A stretch of 64,000 bases of DNA, from contig CAJOHZ010000001.1 of assembly GCA_905234695.1 (NCBI GenBank), forward strand, positions 104,815 to 168,814, written 5' to 3'. Positions 8,365 to 19,059 of the stretch are shown here, one piece after another. The stretch is from an uncultured Bacteroidales bacterium. Its GTDB lineage: Bacteria; Bacteroidota; Bacteroidia; Bacteroidales; P3. Every line of letters begins with the position of its first letter. Within the stretch, counting starts at the first letter, position 1. The position numbers and the translations under genes are program-made. The notes under the pieces are model-generated. The model ran no database searches, was not told the DNA's origin, and was given only the letters and a program-made list of their open reading frames with translations.

Positions 8365-8817
8365 TCAGCCATTGACCTGTGCAGTGATTTTAAGCTGCGT
8401 GCGGGACGGCTGGGCATTGGAGAATACGTTGACCTCCTGATATTGCTGGCCGCTCTTGCCCTTGGAGTTGAATGTGACGACAATGTAGCCGTCGTCGCCC
8501 GGGGCGATGCGGTTGCGGGGGAAGTCGGCCACCGTACATCCGCAGGAGGCACTGCAACTGCTGATGACGAGGTCGGCGTTGCCTGTATTGCGGAAGTGAA
8601 AGCTGTAGGAAATCACCTCGCCCGATGTGAGGCGGCCGAAGTCGTGCATATTGCCGTCGAATGTCAGCACCGGCATAGCGGTGGAAGCATCGTAGCCAGA
8701 CGCGCTATTGGGGTTGCGGATAAGGTCGACCCCGATGGCATCGTCGCCGGAGCTGCCGTGGCAGGCTACCGCGAGAGGAAAGAGAACGAGGAGAGGCAAA
8801 AACAATCTAAGGCGCAT
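8365..8817 (-). CDS. DUF1573 lipoprotein
   Basis: 150 residues. The N-terminus ends in a lipobox LAVAC, Cys19 being the likely lipidated residue. The mature part carries the DUF1573 signature: FDGNMHDFGRL, then FHFRNTGNADLVI, then CSASCGCTVADFPRNRIAPG. The fold is an Ig-like (ASPM/SPD-2/Hydin-type) sandwich. Located between nusB (20 bases upstream) and yajC, its standard place in Bacteroidales. Biochemical role unknown. Confidence 0.92.
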   Translation of the reverse strand: MRLRLFLPLLVLFPLAVACHGSSGDDAIGVDLIRNPNSASGYDASTAMPVLTFDGNMHDFGRLTSGEVISYSFHFRNTGNADLVISSCSASCGCTVADFPRNRIAPGDDGYIVVTFNSKGKSGQQYQEVNVFSNAQPSRTQLKITAQVNG

Positions 8818-8837
8818 AGGATATTCGGTTATTGGGT

Positions 8838-9812
8838 TTATTCATCCATCAGGGAGGGGTCTGCGAGGCCGCGTCCGCTCTTGTTGATACGTCCGGCACG
8901 GCGCAACTCGGCAATGAGTTTGTCGAGGATGCCGTTGATGAAGAGCTTGCTGCGCTCGGTGCTGAACTCCTTGGAGAGTTCGATGTATTCGTCCACCGTC
9001 ACCCGTTCGGGGATGGAGGGGAACTCGGTGAGTTCAGCCACCGCCATGTTCAGCAGCAGGATATCCATGCCGGCCACACGTTCCAGTTCCCACCCTTTGA
9101 GGTACTTGCGGATGAGTTCGCCGGTTTCCTGGGTGTGACGCAAGGTGGCAAGGAGCAGCTGGCGGGCGAAGTCGAAAGTCTCGGTGCCGAGGTCGGTGCG
9201 CATATCGTGTACCGGCGGGAGGACTGTCGCCTCATCGAACGACTCATCGAGAGTCTTCAGCATCATGTAGTTATACTGAGCAATCTGCTCGTAGTCGTCT
9301 TCCCAGAGGAGGCTTCCGCGGTAGACGAGGTCGGAAAGCGGCTCGAAACACATCATGAACTTGAAGAGCATGATGGCATACTGCTTGTCGGCCTCAAACG
9401 TATCGTCGGAGGCGAGGTACTCCTTGTACTGCGGGGTGGTGGAAAGTTGGCGGAACGCCTGACGAAACACCTCGTCGTATTCCACACCGCCCCAATTGAC
9501 GTTGGCGTTGTCGCACTGGCGGCGATAGTCGTAGTTGTCGGCCAGCCGCTGGATGAAGCGGTTGGAAAGAAGGCGACGGTTGGGGTTGCGTTCCTCGTCG
9601 GTGGGCATGAACTTATGTTCGCCCTCCTCCATCACAACGGAAGCCACCTCGACCAGATGCACCATCGAGGAAATCTGGGTGATGCCCAGATCGTTGAGGC
9701 GAAGGATATTGTGCTTGAAGTTGTTTTCCGCCACAGCAAGGTCGACCGGGTCGGCTTGGGCGGCATACACAGCCTGCAGTACTTTGGCTCTGAGAAAGTG
9801 ACGGCTTAGCAT
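8838..9812 (-). CDS. nusB: Transcription antitermination protein NusB (long Bacteroidota form)
   Basis: 324 residues, about twice the length of proteobacterial NusB but normal for Bacteroidota. The N-terminus (LSRHFLRAKVLQAVYA) and the C-terminal half (RVAGMDILLLNMAVAELTEF, then VTVDEYIELSKEFSTERSKLFINGILDK) carry the NusB RNA-binding fold. NusB forms the NusB-S10 heterodimer that binds boxA on rRNA transcripts. 22 bases downstream of leuS. Confidence 0.95.
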   Translation of the reverse strand: MLSRHFLRAKVLQAVYAAQADPVDLAVAENNFKHNILRLNDLGITQISSMVHLVEVASVVMEEGEHKFMPTDEERNPNRRLLSNRFIQRLADNYDYRRQCDNANVNWGGVEYDEVFRQAFRQLSTTPQYKEYLASDDTFEADKQYAIMLFKFMMCFEPLSDLVYRGSLLWEDDYEQIAQYNYMMLKTLDESFDEATVLPPVHDMRTDLGTETFDFARQLLLATLRHTQETGELIRKYLKGWELERVAGMDILLLNMAVAELTEFPSIPERVTVDEYIELSKEFSTERSKLFINGILDKLIAELRRAGRINKSGRGLADPSLMDE

Positions 9813-9834
9813 AGGAAGAAATTATTGGTACAGG

Positions 9835-12732
9835 TCAGACAACAATGTTGATGATTTTCTTGGGGACAAAGATAACCTTCTTGGGTTCTTTCCCGTCGAG
9901 CCACTTCTGCCCCAGCCCATCGGCCTTCACCGCCGCCAGCGCATCCTGCTGGGTGGCATCGGCCGGGAGCGTCAGGGTGAAACGCATCTTGCCGTTGAAG
10001 CTCACCGGATAGGTGAAGCTGTCCTCAACGAGATAGGCGGGATCGTACGTCGGCCACTGGGCGGCACACACACTCCCCTCGTGTCCGAGCATATGATAAA
10101 GCTCTTCGGCAATATGGGGGGCAAAAGGCGAAATCAGCACGGCGAGAGGCTCCAACACCTCGCGGGGCACCTGCGGGAGCGACGAGAGTTCGTTGGTGCA
10201 AATCATGAACGTGCTGACAGAAGTGTTGAACGAGAATCGCTCAATATCGTCGGTAATTTTCTTGATGGTCTGATGGAGGATTTTGAAGGCGGGGTGAGAA
10301 GAATCCGCGGGAGCGGAAGCCGTGTTGCCCAGGTTGCTGTCGTAAATCTTCCAGAACTTCTTGAGGAAGCGGAAAACACCCTCGATACCGTTGGTGTCCC
10401 ATGGCTTCGCCTGCTCCACCGGGCCGAGGAACATCTCGTAGAGGCGCAGCGTGTCGGCCCCGTAGCGGCTCACAAGGTCGTCGGGGTTCTGCACGTTGTA
10501 CATCGACTTCGACATCTTCTCAATCTCCCACCCGCAGACATACCGGCCTGCGCCAGCCTTATTATCTCCAGACACAGTCTGGTCTTCCAACTCGAACCGC
10601 GCATCCTTGAACTCCGGCCGCCAGGCACGGAACTTCTCGATATCCAATACATCGTTGTTCACAATGTTGATATCCACATGGATGGGAACCGTATTCTCGG
10701 CACGGCCGGGGACATTCTTCGAGATAAAGAGATTGTTGTCCGTCTTGCTGCGATACACAAAATTCGAACGGCCCTGTATCATGCCCTGGTTGACCAGTTT
10801 GCGGAAAGGCTCCTGGCAAACACTCAAGCCAATATCGTATAAGAACTTGTTCCAGAAACGGGCGTAAATCAAATGGCCCGTACCGTGTTCCGCGCCACCG
10901 ACATACAGATCCACCTGACGCCAGTAGCTCACCGCCTCGTGGCTGAAATACGCCTCGTTGTTGCGGGGATCCATATAGCGCAGATAATATCCGCTGCTGC
11001 CGGCAAACCCCGGCATCGTGCTCAGCTCCAACGGAAACACTGTCTTGTTGTCGACTCGCGAAGTCTCAACCACCTTACGGTTCGCCTCGTCCCATGCCCA
11101 CACCTCTGCGTGTCCCAGCGGGGGCTCGCCCGTCGCCGTGGGCTTGAACTCCTTCACCTCTGGCAAGCACAGCGGCAGGCACTCCTCGGGTATCGTGCAC
11201 GGGCGGCCTTCCTTGTAATACACCGGGAACGGCTCGCCCCAATAACGCTGACGGCTGAAAATCGCGTCCCGCAGACGGTAGTTCACCGTGCGGTGACCGA
11301 TGCCCATCTCCTCAATCCTGTCAATCACAGCCGCCATCGCCTCCTTCACCTTCATGCCCGTCACAAAACCGCTGTTCACAGAATAGCCTGTCTTGCTATC
11401 CATGCTCTCCGTCCACGTCGCCGGGTCGCTCGTCACATCCTTCTCGGCCGACACCACCTGGCGAATCGGCAACCCGAAATGACGGGCAAAGGCAAAGTCG
11501 CGGCTGTCGTGCGCCGGTACCGCCATGATGGCTCCCGTGCCGTAGCCCGCCAGCACATAGTCGCTTACCCAGATGGGAATCCTTTCCTCCGTCAGCGGGT
11601 TGATTGCATAGGCCCCTGTAAACACACCGCTCACCTTCTTCACCTCTGCCTGACGCTCGCGCTCCGAGCGGTTCTTGGCCCACGTCACGTAAGCCTCCAC
11701 CTCGGCCCGCTGCTCAGGCGTCGTGATACTGTCGATAAGCTCATGCTCGGGACACAGCACCATGAACGACACACCGAAAATCGTATCCGGACGTGTCGTA
11801 AAAATCTCAAAACTCGGCACCGGCTGCGGGTCCACCTGTGGCATATACGCCTGCGCCCCGGGCAACACATTCGCGTTCCCCGGCACATCCAGCGGAAACC
11901 ACACCGCCGCGCCTTCGCTGCGGCCTATCCAGTTGCGCTGAATCTCCTTCAGACTCTCCGTCCAATCCACCTCATCCAATCCATCCACAAGCCGCTGTGC
12001 GTATGCCGAAATACGCAGGCTCCACTGCCGCATCAACTTGCGCTCCACAGGGTACCCCCCGCGCACACTCACGCCGTTCACCACCTCATCGTTCGCCAGC
12101 ACAGTCCCCAGCTCCGCGCACCAGTTCACCGGAATATCCGCCAGATACGCCAGTCTGTAATTCATCAAATAATCCTGCCGCTCGCCCTCACACATCTCAG
12201 CCCACGACTTCTCCCCCTCGGCCTCAACCTCGCCGCTTTCCAACTTACTTACCAACTCACTAATCGGGCGCGCCTTGTCCAGCTCCTTGTCATAATAATG
12301 ATGGAACAGCTGGATAAACGTCCACTGCGTCCATTTATAATACTCCGGGTCGCAAGTCCTTACCTCGCGCTCCCAGTCAAAACTGAACCCAATCTTGTCC
12401 AACTGCTCGCGATAACGCTTGATATTCTGCTCTGTCGTAATGGCCGGATGCTGACCTGTCTGGATTGCATACTGCTCCGCCGGCAGGCCGTAGGCATCGT
12501 ACCCCATCGGATGCAGCACATTGAACCCCTGCAGACGCTTGTATCGCGCATAAATGTCGCTCGCAATATAACCTAGCGGATGCCCCACATGCAGCCCCGC
12601 TCCCGAAGGATAGGGAAACATATCGAGCACATAAAAATGAGGTTTTTCGGAACTATTCTCGCAGCGGTACGTATGATGTTCGCGCCAATACTGCTGCCAT
12701 CTCTTCTCGATTTCGGTGAAATTGTAATCCAT
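9835..12732 (-). CDS. leuS: Leucyl-tRNA synthetase
   Basis: 965 residues, class Ia synthetase. The HIGH-type motif is in [18 protein letters not shown] (about residues 39-56) and the KMSKS loop in [20 protein letters not shown]. The CP1 editing domain (TTRPDTIFG, then [20 protein letters not shown]) removes misactivated amino acids. Longer than the roughly 860-residue E. coli enzyme, as usual in Bacteroidales. It is first in a minus-strand cluster and likely driven from the -7 box at 12798-12805. Confidence 0.98.
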   Translation of the reverse strand: MDYNFTEIEKRWQQYWREHHTYRCENSSEKPHFYVLDMFPYPSGAGLHVGHPLGYIASDIYARYKRLQGFNVLHPMGYDAYGLPAEQYAIQTGQHPAITTEQNIKRYREQLDKIGFSFDWEREVRTCDPEYYKWTQWTFIQLFHHYYDKELDKARPISELVSKLESGEVEAEGEKSWAEMCEGERQDYLMNYRLAYLADIPVNWCAELGTVLANDEVVNGVSVRGGYPVERKLMRQWSLRISAYAQRLVDGLDEVDWTESLKEIQRNWIGRSEGAAVWFPLDVPGNANVLPGAQAYMPQVDPQPVPSFEIFTTRPDTIFGVSFMVLCPEHELIDSITTPEQRAEVEAYVTWAKNRSERERQAEVKKVSGVFTGAYAINPLTEERIPIWVSDYVLAGYGTGAIMAVPAHDSRDFAFARHFGLPIRQVVSAEKDVTSDPATWTESMDSKTGYSVNSGFVTGMKVKEAMAAVIDRIEEMGIGHRTVNYRLRDAIFSRQRYWGEPFPVYYKEGRPCTIPEECLPLCLPEVKEFKPTATGEPPLGHAEVWAWDEANRKVVETSRVDNKTVFPLELSTMPGFAGSSGYYLRYMDPRNNEAYFSHEAVSYWRQVDLYVGGAEHGTGHLIYARFWNKFLYDIGLSVCQEPFRKLVNQGMIQGRSNFVYRSKTDNNLFISKNVPGRAENTVPIHVDINIVNNDVLDIEKFRAWRPEFKDARFELEDQTVSGDNKAGAGRYVCGWEIEKMSKSMYNVQNPDDLVSRYGADTLRLYEMFLGPVEQAKPWDTNGIEGVFRFLKKFWKIYDSNLGNTASAPADSSHPAFKILHQTIKKITDDIERFSFNTSVSTFMICTNELSSLPQVPREVLEPLAVLISPFAPHIAEELYHMLGHEGSVCAAQWPTYDPAYLVEDSFTYPVSFNGKMRFTLTLPADATQQDALAAVKADGLGQKWLDGKEPKKVIFVPKKIINIVV

Positions 12733-13041
12733 TCTACATTCACTTATTAATTAACTCACAATCTTTTGCGAAACTTTTTACAAAAGACCGCAAAAGGCAA
12801 ATATACAAAAAATTATTGAATTTTTAGAAAATATTCCCCGCCCCACCGCAGCCAACCAAAGCCACCTGCGCTGCACCACAAGCCCCACCTCCCACCGACA
12901 CCTCATATACCTTAAATAATAAAATAATTAATCAGAATTCAATTATTTTGCGTATCTTTGCATTCTGCCTCTTTGGCAGACCCAATCCAATTAAACGTCT
13001 ATATCCTATTGATGTAGAACTAATTCTAACCAACAACCCCA
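12733..13041. promoter_or_regulatory. Divergent promoter region between leuS and the DUF349 gene
   Basis: 309 bases without a gene. Minus strand: TATATTTG (12805-12798) for leuS. Plus strand: TATCTTTG (12953-12960) for the DUF349 gene, about 80 bases before its ATG. No TTG lies at the ideal spacing for either. The middle (12840-12905) is C-rich without obvious structure. Confidence 0.6.
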
Positions 13042-15099
13042 ATGATGGAAGATCTCAACGAAATGCAGGAAACCCTCCCGAACGAGGCTCTGCACACCGA
13101 TGCCGGCCAGACCGTGGCCGCCAACGACACTGACACAATGACCCCCAACCCCACCCCTGCCGAGGTGGAGACACCTGAAGTGCCGACCCCAGAGGCAGCC
13201 GCACCCGCCGAGGAGCCCACTCCCGAGGAACCGAAGGAAGAGCCCGTTGCCGAAGAACCCACCCCCGTGGTCGAGGAACCGATGCCCGAACCCACCCCCG
13301 AGATGGAAGCTCCTGTCGAAGCGGAAGCTGAGACCGAAACAGAAGAAAGCGAACCAGAAGCCGACTACAGCGCTATGAGCCGCGAAGAACTGCTGGCCGC
13401 CTTCAATGAACTGATGAACGAAGACATTGCCAAAATCCGCAACCGTGCCAGCGCCATCCGCAACCAATTCAACCTCCTCAACAAAGAGGTGGAGAAAGCG
13501 GCCTTTGAAGCGTTCCTCGCCGATGGCGGAAACAAAGACGAATACCAGCCCACCAACGACCCCCTGGCCGAAACATTCTATAAAGCCTACGACAACTACC
13601 GTGCCCGCCGCCAGAAGATGCTTGATGAGCAAGAGGCTCAGCGTCAGCGCAACTATGAAGCCAAGCAGCAGATACTCGAAGAACTGCGGGTGCTCATCGA
13701 CAACAGCGACGAAAACCTGAAACAGACCTACGACAGTTTCAACGTCATACAAGATAAATGGAAAGCGGTCGGCGATGTGCCCAGAGAGCACATGAACGAC
13801 CTGTGGCAGAACTACCACTTCCTTATCGAACAATTCTTCAACAAGGTAAAAATCAACAAAGAGCTCCGCATGCTCGACCTCAAGCGCAATCTGGAACAAA
13901 AAATACAGCTGTGCGAGAAAGCCGAAGAACTGATTGTGGAGACCTCGGTGGTGAAAGCCTTCAAGACCCTGCAGGAACTGCGCCGCCAGTGGCGCGAGAT
14001 AGGTCCCGTGCCCTCCGAGCAGAACGAAGAAACCTGGCAGCGCTTTAACAATGCCGCCAACCAGATTGACGAGCGCCGCCGCGAATACTACGACCAGCGC
14101 AAAGAAGAGCTGGACCAGAATCTGCTGGCCAAGCAGGCGTTGATTGAAAAAGCCGCCGAACTCACCGCCGAGCAGCCCCAGTCGACCAAAGCGTGGAACG
14201 ACACCACCGAAGCCCTTGACGGACTGCTGAAACTATGGAAGAGCATCGGCCCCGTTCCGCACGACCAGAACGAAGAAATCTGGGGCAAATTCAAGAGCAT
14301 CATCGACAAACACTACGCCGACAAAAAACTCCATTTCGGCCAGATCCGCGAAGAGCAGAGCGAAAACTACAACAAGAAGATAGACCTCTGCCTGCGGGCC
14401 GAAGCCATCGCCAAACGCGAAGACTGGAAGAAGGCCACCGAAGAACTGCTGCAACTGCAGGAAGAATGGAAGTCTGTGGGTGCCACCAGCCGTAAAGTCA
14501 GCGAAAAAGTCTGGCACCGCTTCCGCAGTGCCTGCGACGAATTCTTTGCCAAGAAAGGCGAATTCTACAAAGACATCCGCAAGAACGAGAGCGAGAACCT
14601 GGCCACCAAGAAAGCCATCATCGAAGAACTGAAAGCCTACACCTTCGGCGACGACAAAGAGGCCAACCTGACCGCCATCAAAGATTTCCAGCGCCGTTGG
14701 GCAGAAGCCGGTCACGTGCCGATGAAAGACAAAGAACGCCTGCAGAAAGAGTACCGCTCGCTGATTGACGGCATCTTCGAGAAACTCAAGATTTCCGCCC
14801 GCGAAGCCGACGAGGCCGCCTACCGCGCCCGTGTCCAAGACATGAGCGGACGCTCCAAAGGCAGCGAGCATCAAGAACTCACGGAAAAAATCAGCCAGTT
14901 GCGCTCCGACCTGAAACTCTGGGAAAATAACCTCGGGTTCCTGGCCAACAGCAAGCAGGCCGACCTGCTGAAAGAAGAATTCGAGAAGAAGATGCAGAAC
15001 GCCCGCCAGCAGATAGCGCTTCTTGAGGCGAAACGGCGCATCATCGAAGAAGCTGAAAAAGCAGAGAAAGTCGAGAAAAAAGAGACCCCGAATGAATAG
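13042..15099 (+). CDS. DUF349 repeat protein with acidic proline-rich N-terminus
   Basis: 685 residues, cytosolic, no signal peptide. Residues about 30-112 are an acidic Pro/Glu/Thr tract (for example EEPTPEEPKEEPVAEEPTPV). From about 115 there are several DUF349 units of 70-80 residues, each helical with the core W(K)xxGxVPxxxxxxLW: KAVGDVPREHMNDLWQ, REIGPVPSEQNEETWQ, KSIGPVPHDQNEEIWG, KSVGATSRKVSEKVWH, AEAGHVPMKDKERLQ. A coiled coil closes the protein. DUF349 proteins have been linked to RNA binding and ribosome-related roles in some bacteria; I cannot assign one here. The following gene overlaps its stop, so the six genes to 19804 may form one transcript. Confidence 0.9.
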   Translation: MMEDLNEMQETLPNEALHTDAGQTVAANDTDTMTPNPTPAEVETPEVPTPEAAAPAEEPTPEEPKEEPVAEEPTPVVEEPMPEPTPEMEAPVEAEAETETEESEPEADYSAMSREELLAAFNELMNEDIAKIRNRASAIRNQFNLLNKEVEKAAFEAFLADGGNKDEYQPTNDPLAETFYKAYDNYRARRQKMLDEQEAQRQRNYEAKQQILEELRVLIDNSDENLKQTYDSFNVIQDKWKAVGDVPREHMNDLWQNYHFLIEQFFNKVKINKELRMLDLKRNLEQKIQLCEKAEELIVETSVVKAFKTLQELRRQWREIGPVPSEQNEETWQRFNNAANQIDERRREYYDQRKEELDQNLLAKQALIEKAAELTAEQPQSTKAWNDTTEALDGLLKLWKSIGPVPHDQNEEIWGKFKSIIDKHYADKKLHFGQIREEQSENYNKKIDLCLRAEAIAKREDWKKATEELLQLQEEWKSVGATSRKVSEKVWHRFRSACDEFFAKKGEFYKDIRKNESENLATKKAIIEELKAYTFGDDKEANLTAIKDFQRRWAEAGHVPMKDKERLQKEYRSLIDGIFEKLKISAREADEAAYRARVQDMSGRSKGSEHQELTEKISQLRSDLKLWENNLGFLANSKQADLLKEEFEKKMQNARQQIALLEAKRRIIEEAEKAEKVEKKETPNE

Positions 15100-16060
15100 A
15101 CGCCTCTCTATACTGCTTGTCGCAGTCTTGATGGCTGCAATGTCGGGATGCGAACGAAAACCCTCGGAGGCGGTTCAACTGCACCGTTTCGAGAAGGTGC
15201 TCTTCGAAACCCCGGCCTCGCAACTGCAGGGTCGGCTGGCATCCGCCCAAGGCGAATTCAGCAGCGACCTGCTGAACGTGCATCCTGACAACCCGCAGTA
15301 TATGGAAATGGTGAAGGGATTCGTGACCGACCCCACCATGCGAGAAGTATATCGACTGGTGGACAGCACCTTCGGCTCCATGGAAAGCGAGTCGCAACAA
15401 TTGGGAGCCGCCTTTGCGCGAGCCCATGAGTTGTGTCCACAGGTGCGGTACGACAAGGTGTACACATACGTCTCCGGCCTATTTGACTACAACATGCGCG
15501 TAGGCTGCAACAGCCACGAGCTCATCATTAGCCTCGACCAGTACATCCTCCCCTACACCGAGAAATTCAGCTACTTCAACTCCCCACTCTATCTCGTGCA
15601 GCAAAGCCGCCGGGAATACATGGTGGCCGACTGCATGACCGCCATTGCACGGCAGCAGATTGTCTTACCCGAACGAGACCTTACGCTGCTGGACTATATG
15701 GTAGCCGAAGGAAAAGCCATTTATTTCGCCCAGCAAACCCTTCCCGGAACCCCCGACAGCATCCTGTTGCGCTATACCGCCGAACAGACCGAGTGGATGC
15801 AGCGAAACGAGGAGAAAGTCTGGGCCTACTTCCTGCAAAACAAGCTGCTCTACGAGACTGACTACATGCGTTTCCACAACTTCATTGACGACGCTCCGAA
15901 AACCAACGCCTTCCGTGAATCGTGTCCCCGCACCACCGACTATATCGGCTGGCGGATTGTGCAACGGTATGTGAAAGCCACTGGAGCCACACTACAAGAA
16001 CTATTCAACGAACCCGATGCACAGAAAATACTGAGCGCATCCAACTACAGACCGAAATGA
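15092..16060 (+). CDS. GldB-like gliding-motility-family lipoprotein
   Basis: 322 residues. The chosen start (ATG at 15092) overlaps the preceding stop by 8 bases and gives MNRRLSILLVAVLMAAMSGC, a signal peptide with lipobox and Cys20; an earlier ATG at 15023 would add a basic leader inside the previous gene and destroy the signal. The body matches the GldB family, a DUF2268-like metalloprotease-derived fold: RFEKVLFETPASQLQG, YDKVYTYVSGLFDYNMRV, and TDYIGWRIVQRYVKAT near the end. GldB is needed for gliding in Flavobacterium; non-gliding Bacteroidales keep a homologue, perhaps for T9SS or envelope upkeep. Confidence 0.8.
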   Translation: MNRRLSILLVAVLMAAMSGCERKPSEAVQLHRFEKVLFETPASQLQGRLASAQGEFSSDLLNVHPDNPQYMEMVKGFVTDPTMREVYRLVDSTFGSMESESQQLGAAFARAHELCPQVRYDKVYTYVSGLFDYNMRVGCNSHELIISLDQYILPYTEKFSYFNSPLYLVQQSRREYMVADCMTAIARQQIVLPERDLTLLDYMVAEGKAIYFAQQTLPGTPDSILLRYTAEQTEWMQRNEEKVWAYFLQNKLLYETDYMRFHNFIDDAPKTNAFRESCPRTTDYIGWRIVQRYVKATGATLQELFNEPDAQKILSASNYRPK

Positions 16061-18054
16061 ACAACCACAAAAAACAAGGCTGGCTGAACACCACCAATAT
16101 CTACCTTTTCCTGCTGTGCAAACTACTGCTGGCATTTGCCATGTTGTTACTCACTCAGGTAGTGTTCTATGTCGCCAACACCCGCATATTCCATGTTGAC
16201 GGATTCAAGGAATGGATGGGCATTGTATGGGGCAACCTGGTGTACGGCACTGCCACATTGGGTGCATTGCTGCTGCCCTACCTTGCCGCCAATCTGCTCC
16301 CTTTCAACTTCCGGTGGAACAAGACATTCCGTCGGATGACAGAACTCCTGCTATACATCCTACCCGTATCCTATCTGCTGATTGCCAATTGCATCGATAC
16401 CGCCTATTACCAATTCACCTACCGCCGCATCACGGGAGAGATTTTCCGCTACCTTAGCATCGGTGGCCAGATGGGCAGCCTCGTGCCCCACTTCATCGTG
16501 GATTACTGGTATGCCACAATAGGGGTCATCGTGTCGGTAATGATACTGATCATTGTCAGCCGCCGAATCACCCTGCAGCCCCGCAACCGCTACCGCAAGC
16601 ATATCCTTAACGACTTGGTGGGATTCCTTGTGGGAGGCATGTTCGCCGTCTTGCTGCTGCGCATCGGACTGGGAGAACAATTCATTTCGCGCGAACCTGC
16701 ACAATACTGCCAAGCGAAGAACAGCGCCATGGTGACCAACAGCGGATACAACCTTGTGAACACCTTCAACGGAGGCACCCTGCACGAAGCCCCTTTTATG
16801 AGCAAGAGCAATGCAAGAGCCCTGTTCGACCCTGAGTTCCGCCCCAACAGCGTGCTGCGCGACCATGCGGGAGACCATTCGGAAGGATGGGCACCCTATG
16901 CAGGGCACTATTTCCGGCAGACCACCGACAGTCTGGGTACACATACCGACACCGCATACACCTACAACAATGTAGTGGTCATCGTGTTGGAGAGTTTCTC
17001 GCAGGAATATATGGGTTGCTACAACAACGGCATCATGCCGTCCTACACACCCTTCCTCGACTCGCTGGCTCAGCACAGCATCCTCTACAACGGCCGTGCC
17101 AACGGCAAGAAGTCCATTGAAGGAATCCCCGCCATTTTCAGTTCCATGCCCACCTTGATGTCCTTCCCCCTGCCCATGAGCGACTACACCGGCAACGACC
17201 TCTATGCCCTGCCCGCCATTCTGCACGACAACGGATTCCACACCGCCTTCTTCCACGGCAGTTACAACGGAGTGTTGTCGTTCGACAAACTCTGTGCCCA
17301 CATCGGTTTCGATGAATACTACGGTAAAAACGAATACATGGCGGAGCCCGAGGCAAAAGAGTCGGACTACGATGGCTGCTGGGGCATCTTCGACGAGCCC
17401 TATCTGCAGTATGTAGTGCGCAAGATAAGCACCTTCAAAGAGCCCTTCTTTGTGGGCGAGTTCACCATTTCGTCCCACCACCCCTACAAGATGGCGCCCG
17501 ACCACGTCAACGACTTTGCCGAAGGGCCGCACCCCTTGTGCCGCGTGGTCACCTATAGCGACAACGCCCTACGCAAATTTTTCGACGCAGCCCGGAAAAC
17601 CGATTGGTACGACCATACCCTCTTCATCATCACCGCCGACCACAGCGGACAAGGCCTGCACCGCGAATACAACGACTACGACGGCTGGTACCGCATCCCC
17701 ATGATGTTCTACCTCCCCCGTTACGAAGAGTCCACCCCCACCATCGACAATGCCGACTTCTACAGCACCCACTTTGTCTCACCCCGTCTGATGCAGCAAA
17801 CCGACATTATGCCCACCTTGCTGGACTACCTGGGCATTGAGACGCATACTGTCTGTTTCGGCTCCAGCGTTTTCCGCAACCCCAACAACGGATGGCAGAT
17901 TTCCTACGGCAACGGATACCACCAGTTGGTGACCCAAGACGGCGAAATTGCAGTCCTGTGCAAAAAACACGAAGAAGGCGACGGCCATATCGAAATGCTG
18001 AAAGCCATCGTGCAACAATACAACCACCGCTTCATCCACAACCAACTGCGGTAA
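16057..18054 (+). CDS. LTA-synthase-family phosphoglycerol transferase (sulfatase superfamily)
   Basis: 665 residues. The start at 16057 overlaps the gldB-like stop by 4 bases (ATGA). About five transmembrane helices in the first 200 residues, then a periplasmic sulfatase/alkaline-phosphatase domain: VVIVLESFSQEYMGCY (metal Glu), GKKSIEGIPAIFSSMP (the Ser is in the place of the usual Thr/Ser nucleophile), FVGEFTISSHHPY, and FIITADHSGQGLH (metal Asp/His). Enzymes of this group move glycerophosphate from phosphatidylglycerol to a glycan and release diacylglycerol. Gram-negative targets include osmoregulated glucans and surface polysaccharides. The next gene is a diacylglycerol kinase, which could recycle the lipid product. 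Confidence 0.88.
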   Translation: MNNHKKQGWLNTTNIYLFLLCKLLLAFAMLLLTQVVFYVANTRIFHVDGFKEWMGIVWGNLVYGTATLGALLLPYLAANLLPFNFRWNKTFRRMTELLLYILPVSYLLIANCIDTAYYQFTYRRITGEIFRYLSIGGQMGSLVPHFIVDYWYATIGVIVSVMILIIVSRRITLQPRNRYRKHILNDLVGFLVGGMFAVLLLRIGLGEQFISREPAQYCQAKNSAMVTNSGYNLVNTFNGGTLHEAPFMSKSNARALFDPEFRPNSVLRDHAGDHSEGWAPYAGHYFRQTTDSLGTHTDTAYTYNNVVVIVLESFSQEYMGCYNNGIMPSYTPFLDSLAQHSILYNGRANGKKSIEGIPAIFSSMPTLMSFPLPMSDYTGNDLYALPAILHDNGFHTAFFHGSYNGVLSFDKLCAHIGFDEYYGKNEYMAEPEAKESDYDGCWGIFDEPYLQYVVRKISTFKEPFFVGEFTISSHHPYKMAPDHVNDFAEGPHPLCRVVTYSDNALRKFFDAARKTDWYDHTLFIITADHSGQGLHREYNDYDGWYRIPMMFYLPRYEESTPTIDNADFYSTHFVSPRLMQQTDIMPTLLDYLGIETHTVCFGSSVFRNPNNGWQISYGNGYHQLVTQDGEIAVLCKKHEEGDGHIEMLKAIVQQYNHRFIHNQLR

Positions 18055-18102
18055 ACTCACTCCAACTCCAAACACTCTCCTCAAAACCAAAACACACCGC
18101 TT

Positions 18103-19053
18103 ATGAAAAAAAGAATGCTCGTCATAATCAACCCCATTTCCGGCGTGGGACGCCAGAAAAAGATAGAGCAATTACTCGAAAACAACCTCGACCGGGACCT
18201 TTTCGACTACCAGATACGCTATACCGAATACATCCACCACGGCACCACACTGGCCCGCGAAGGAGCCATGCAGGGATTTGACATCATCACTGCTGTCGGC
18301 GGCGATGGCAGCGTCAACGACGTCATCGCCGGCATCCATGGCAGCGACGCCACCCTCGGCATCATCCCCTGCGGTAGCGGCAACGGCCTCGCCCGCTGCA
18401 TGCGCATCCCCCTCACCCCTGCCCTCGCCATCCGTGTCCTCAACCAAGACAACCCCGGCACTATCGACACCATCACCCTCAACGACAAATTCTTCGTTGC
18501 CAGCATCGCTGGCGTGGGATTCGACGCATTCATCGCTCGACTCATGAAATCCGCCAAAGTGCGCGGATTCTCCGCCTACCTCAACCTCATCCTCCGCGAA
18601 TACCCCTCCTACGAGTCCAAAGACTACCATCTTGTCGTCGACGGGCGCGAATACGACCGTAAAGCCTGGTTCATCACCTTCGCCAACAGCAACCAATTCG
18701 GCTACAACGCCGCTGTTGCCCCCAAAGCAAAACTCGACGACGGCCTCATCGACATCAGCATTGTCGACAAGATTCCCATCGAGCATGCCGCCATCACCAC
18801 ACCTCTCGTCTATGCCAACCACTTCGAACTCAGCCAGCATGTCGAAATGCTCAAAGCTCACGAAGTATGGGTTGCCGGCAATGTCGACAAATGGGTCAAT
18901 ATCGACGGCGAAGGCGAGAACGTCGGCAACGAACTCCATTTCGTCAACCACCAGCAGTCGCTCAAAATCATGAAACGCGACCTCAAGCACCCCCTCCTCT
19001 CCAAAGAAGCCACCGTCGCCCTTACCAACTTCCAGAAAAAGATTCACCCATAA
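18103..19053 (+). CDS. Diacylglycerol kinase family lipid kinase (YegS/DgkB type)
   Basis: 316 residues, soluble catalytic fold. The nucleotide-binding motif TAVGGDGSVNDVIAGI (about residues 64-79) and IIPCGSGNGLAR (about 88-99) are diagnostic, followed by VASIAGVGFDAFI and the C-terminal beta domain. Phosphorylates diacylglycerol or a related lipid with ATP. It lies 48 bases after the phosphoglycerol transferase, whose expected by-product is its expected substrate. Confidence 0.93.
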   Translation: MKKRMLVIINPISGVGRQKKIEQLLENNLDRDLFDYQIRYTEYIHHGTTLAREGAMQGFDIITAVGGDGSVNDVIAGIHGSDATLGIIPCGSGNGLARCMRIPLTPALAIRVLNQDNPGTIDTITLNDKFFVASIAGVGFDAFIARLMKSAKVRGFSAYLNLILREYPSYESKDYHLVVDGREYDRKAWFITFANSNQFGYNAAVAPKAKLDDGLIDISIVDKIPIEHAAITTPLVYANHFELSQHVEMLKAHEVWVAGNVDKWVNIDGEGENVGNELHFVNHQQSLKIMKRDLKHPLLSKEATVALTNFQKKIHP

Positions 19054-19059
19054 CCTCCC

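Noticed and set aside
10873..12576. Plus-strand open frame of 567 codons inside leuS
   Set aside because: It is the complement of leuS, rich in His, Arg and Leu without any family pattern; leuS is complete on the other strand.
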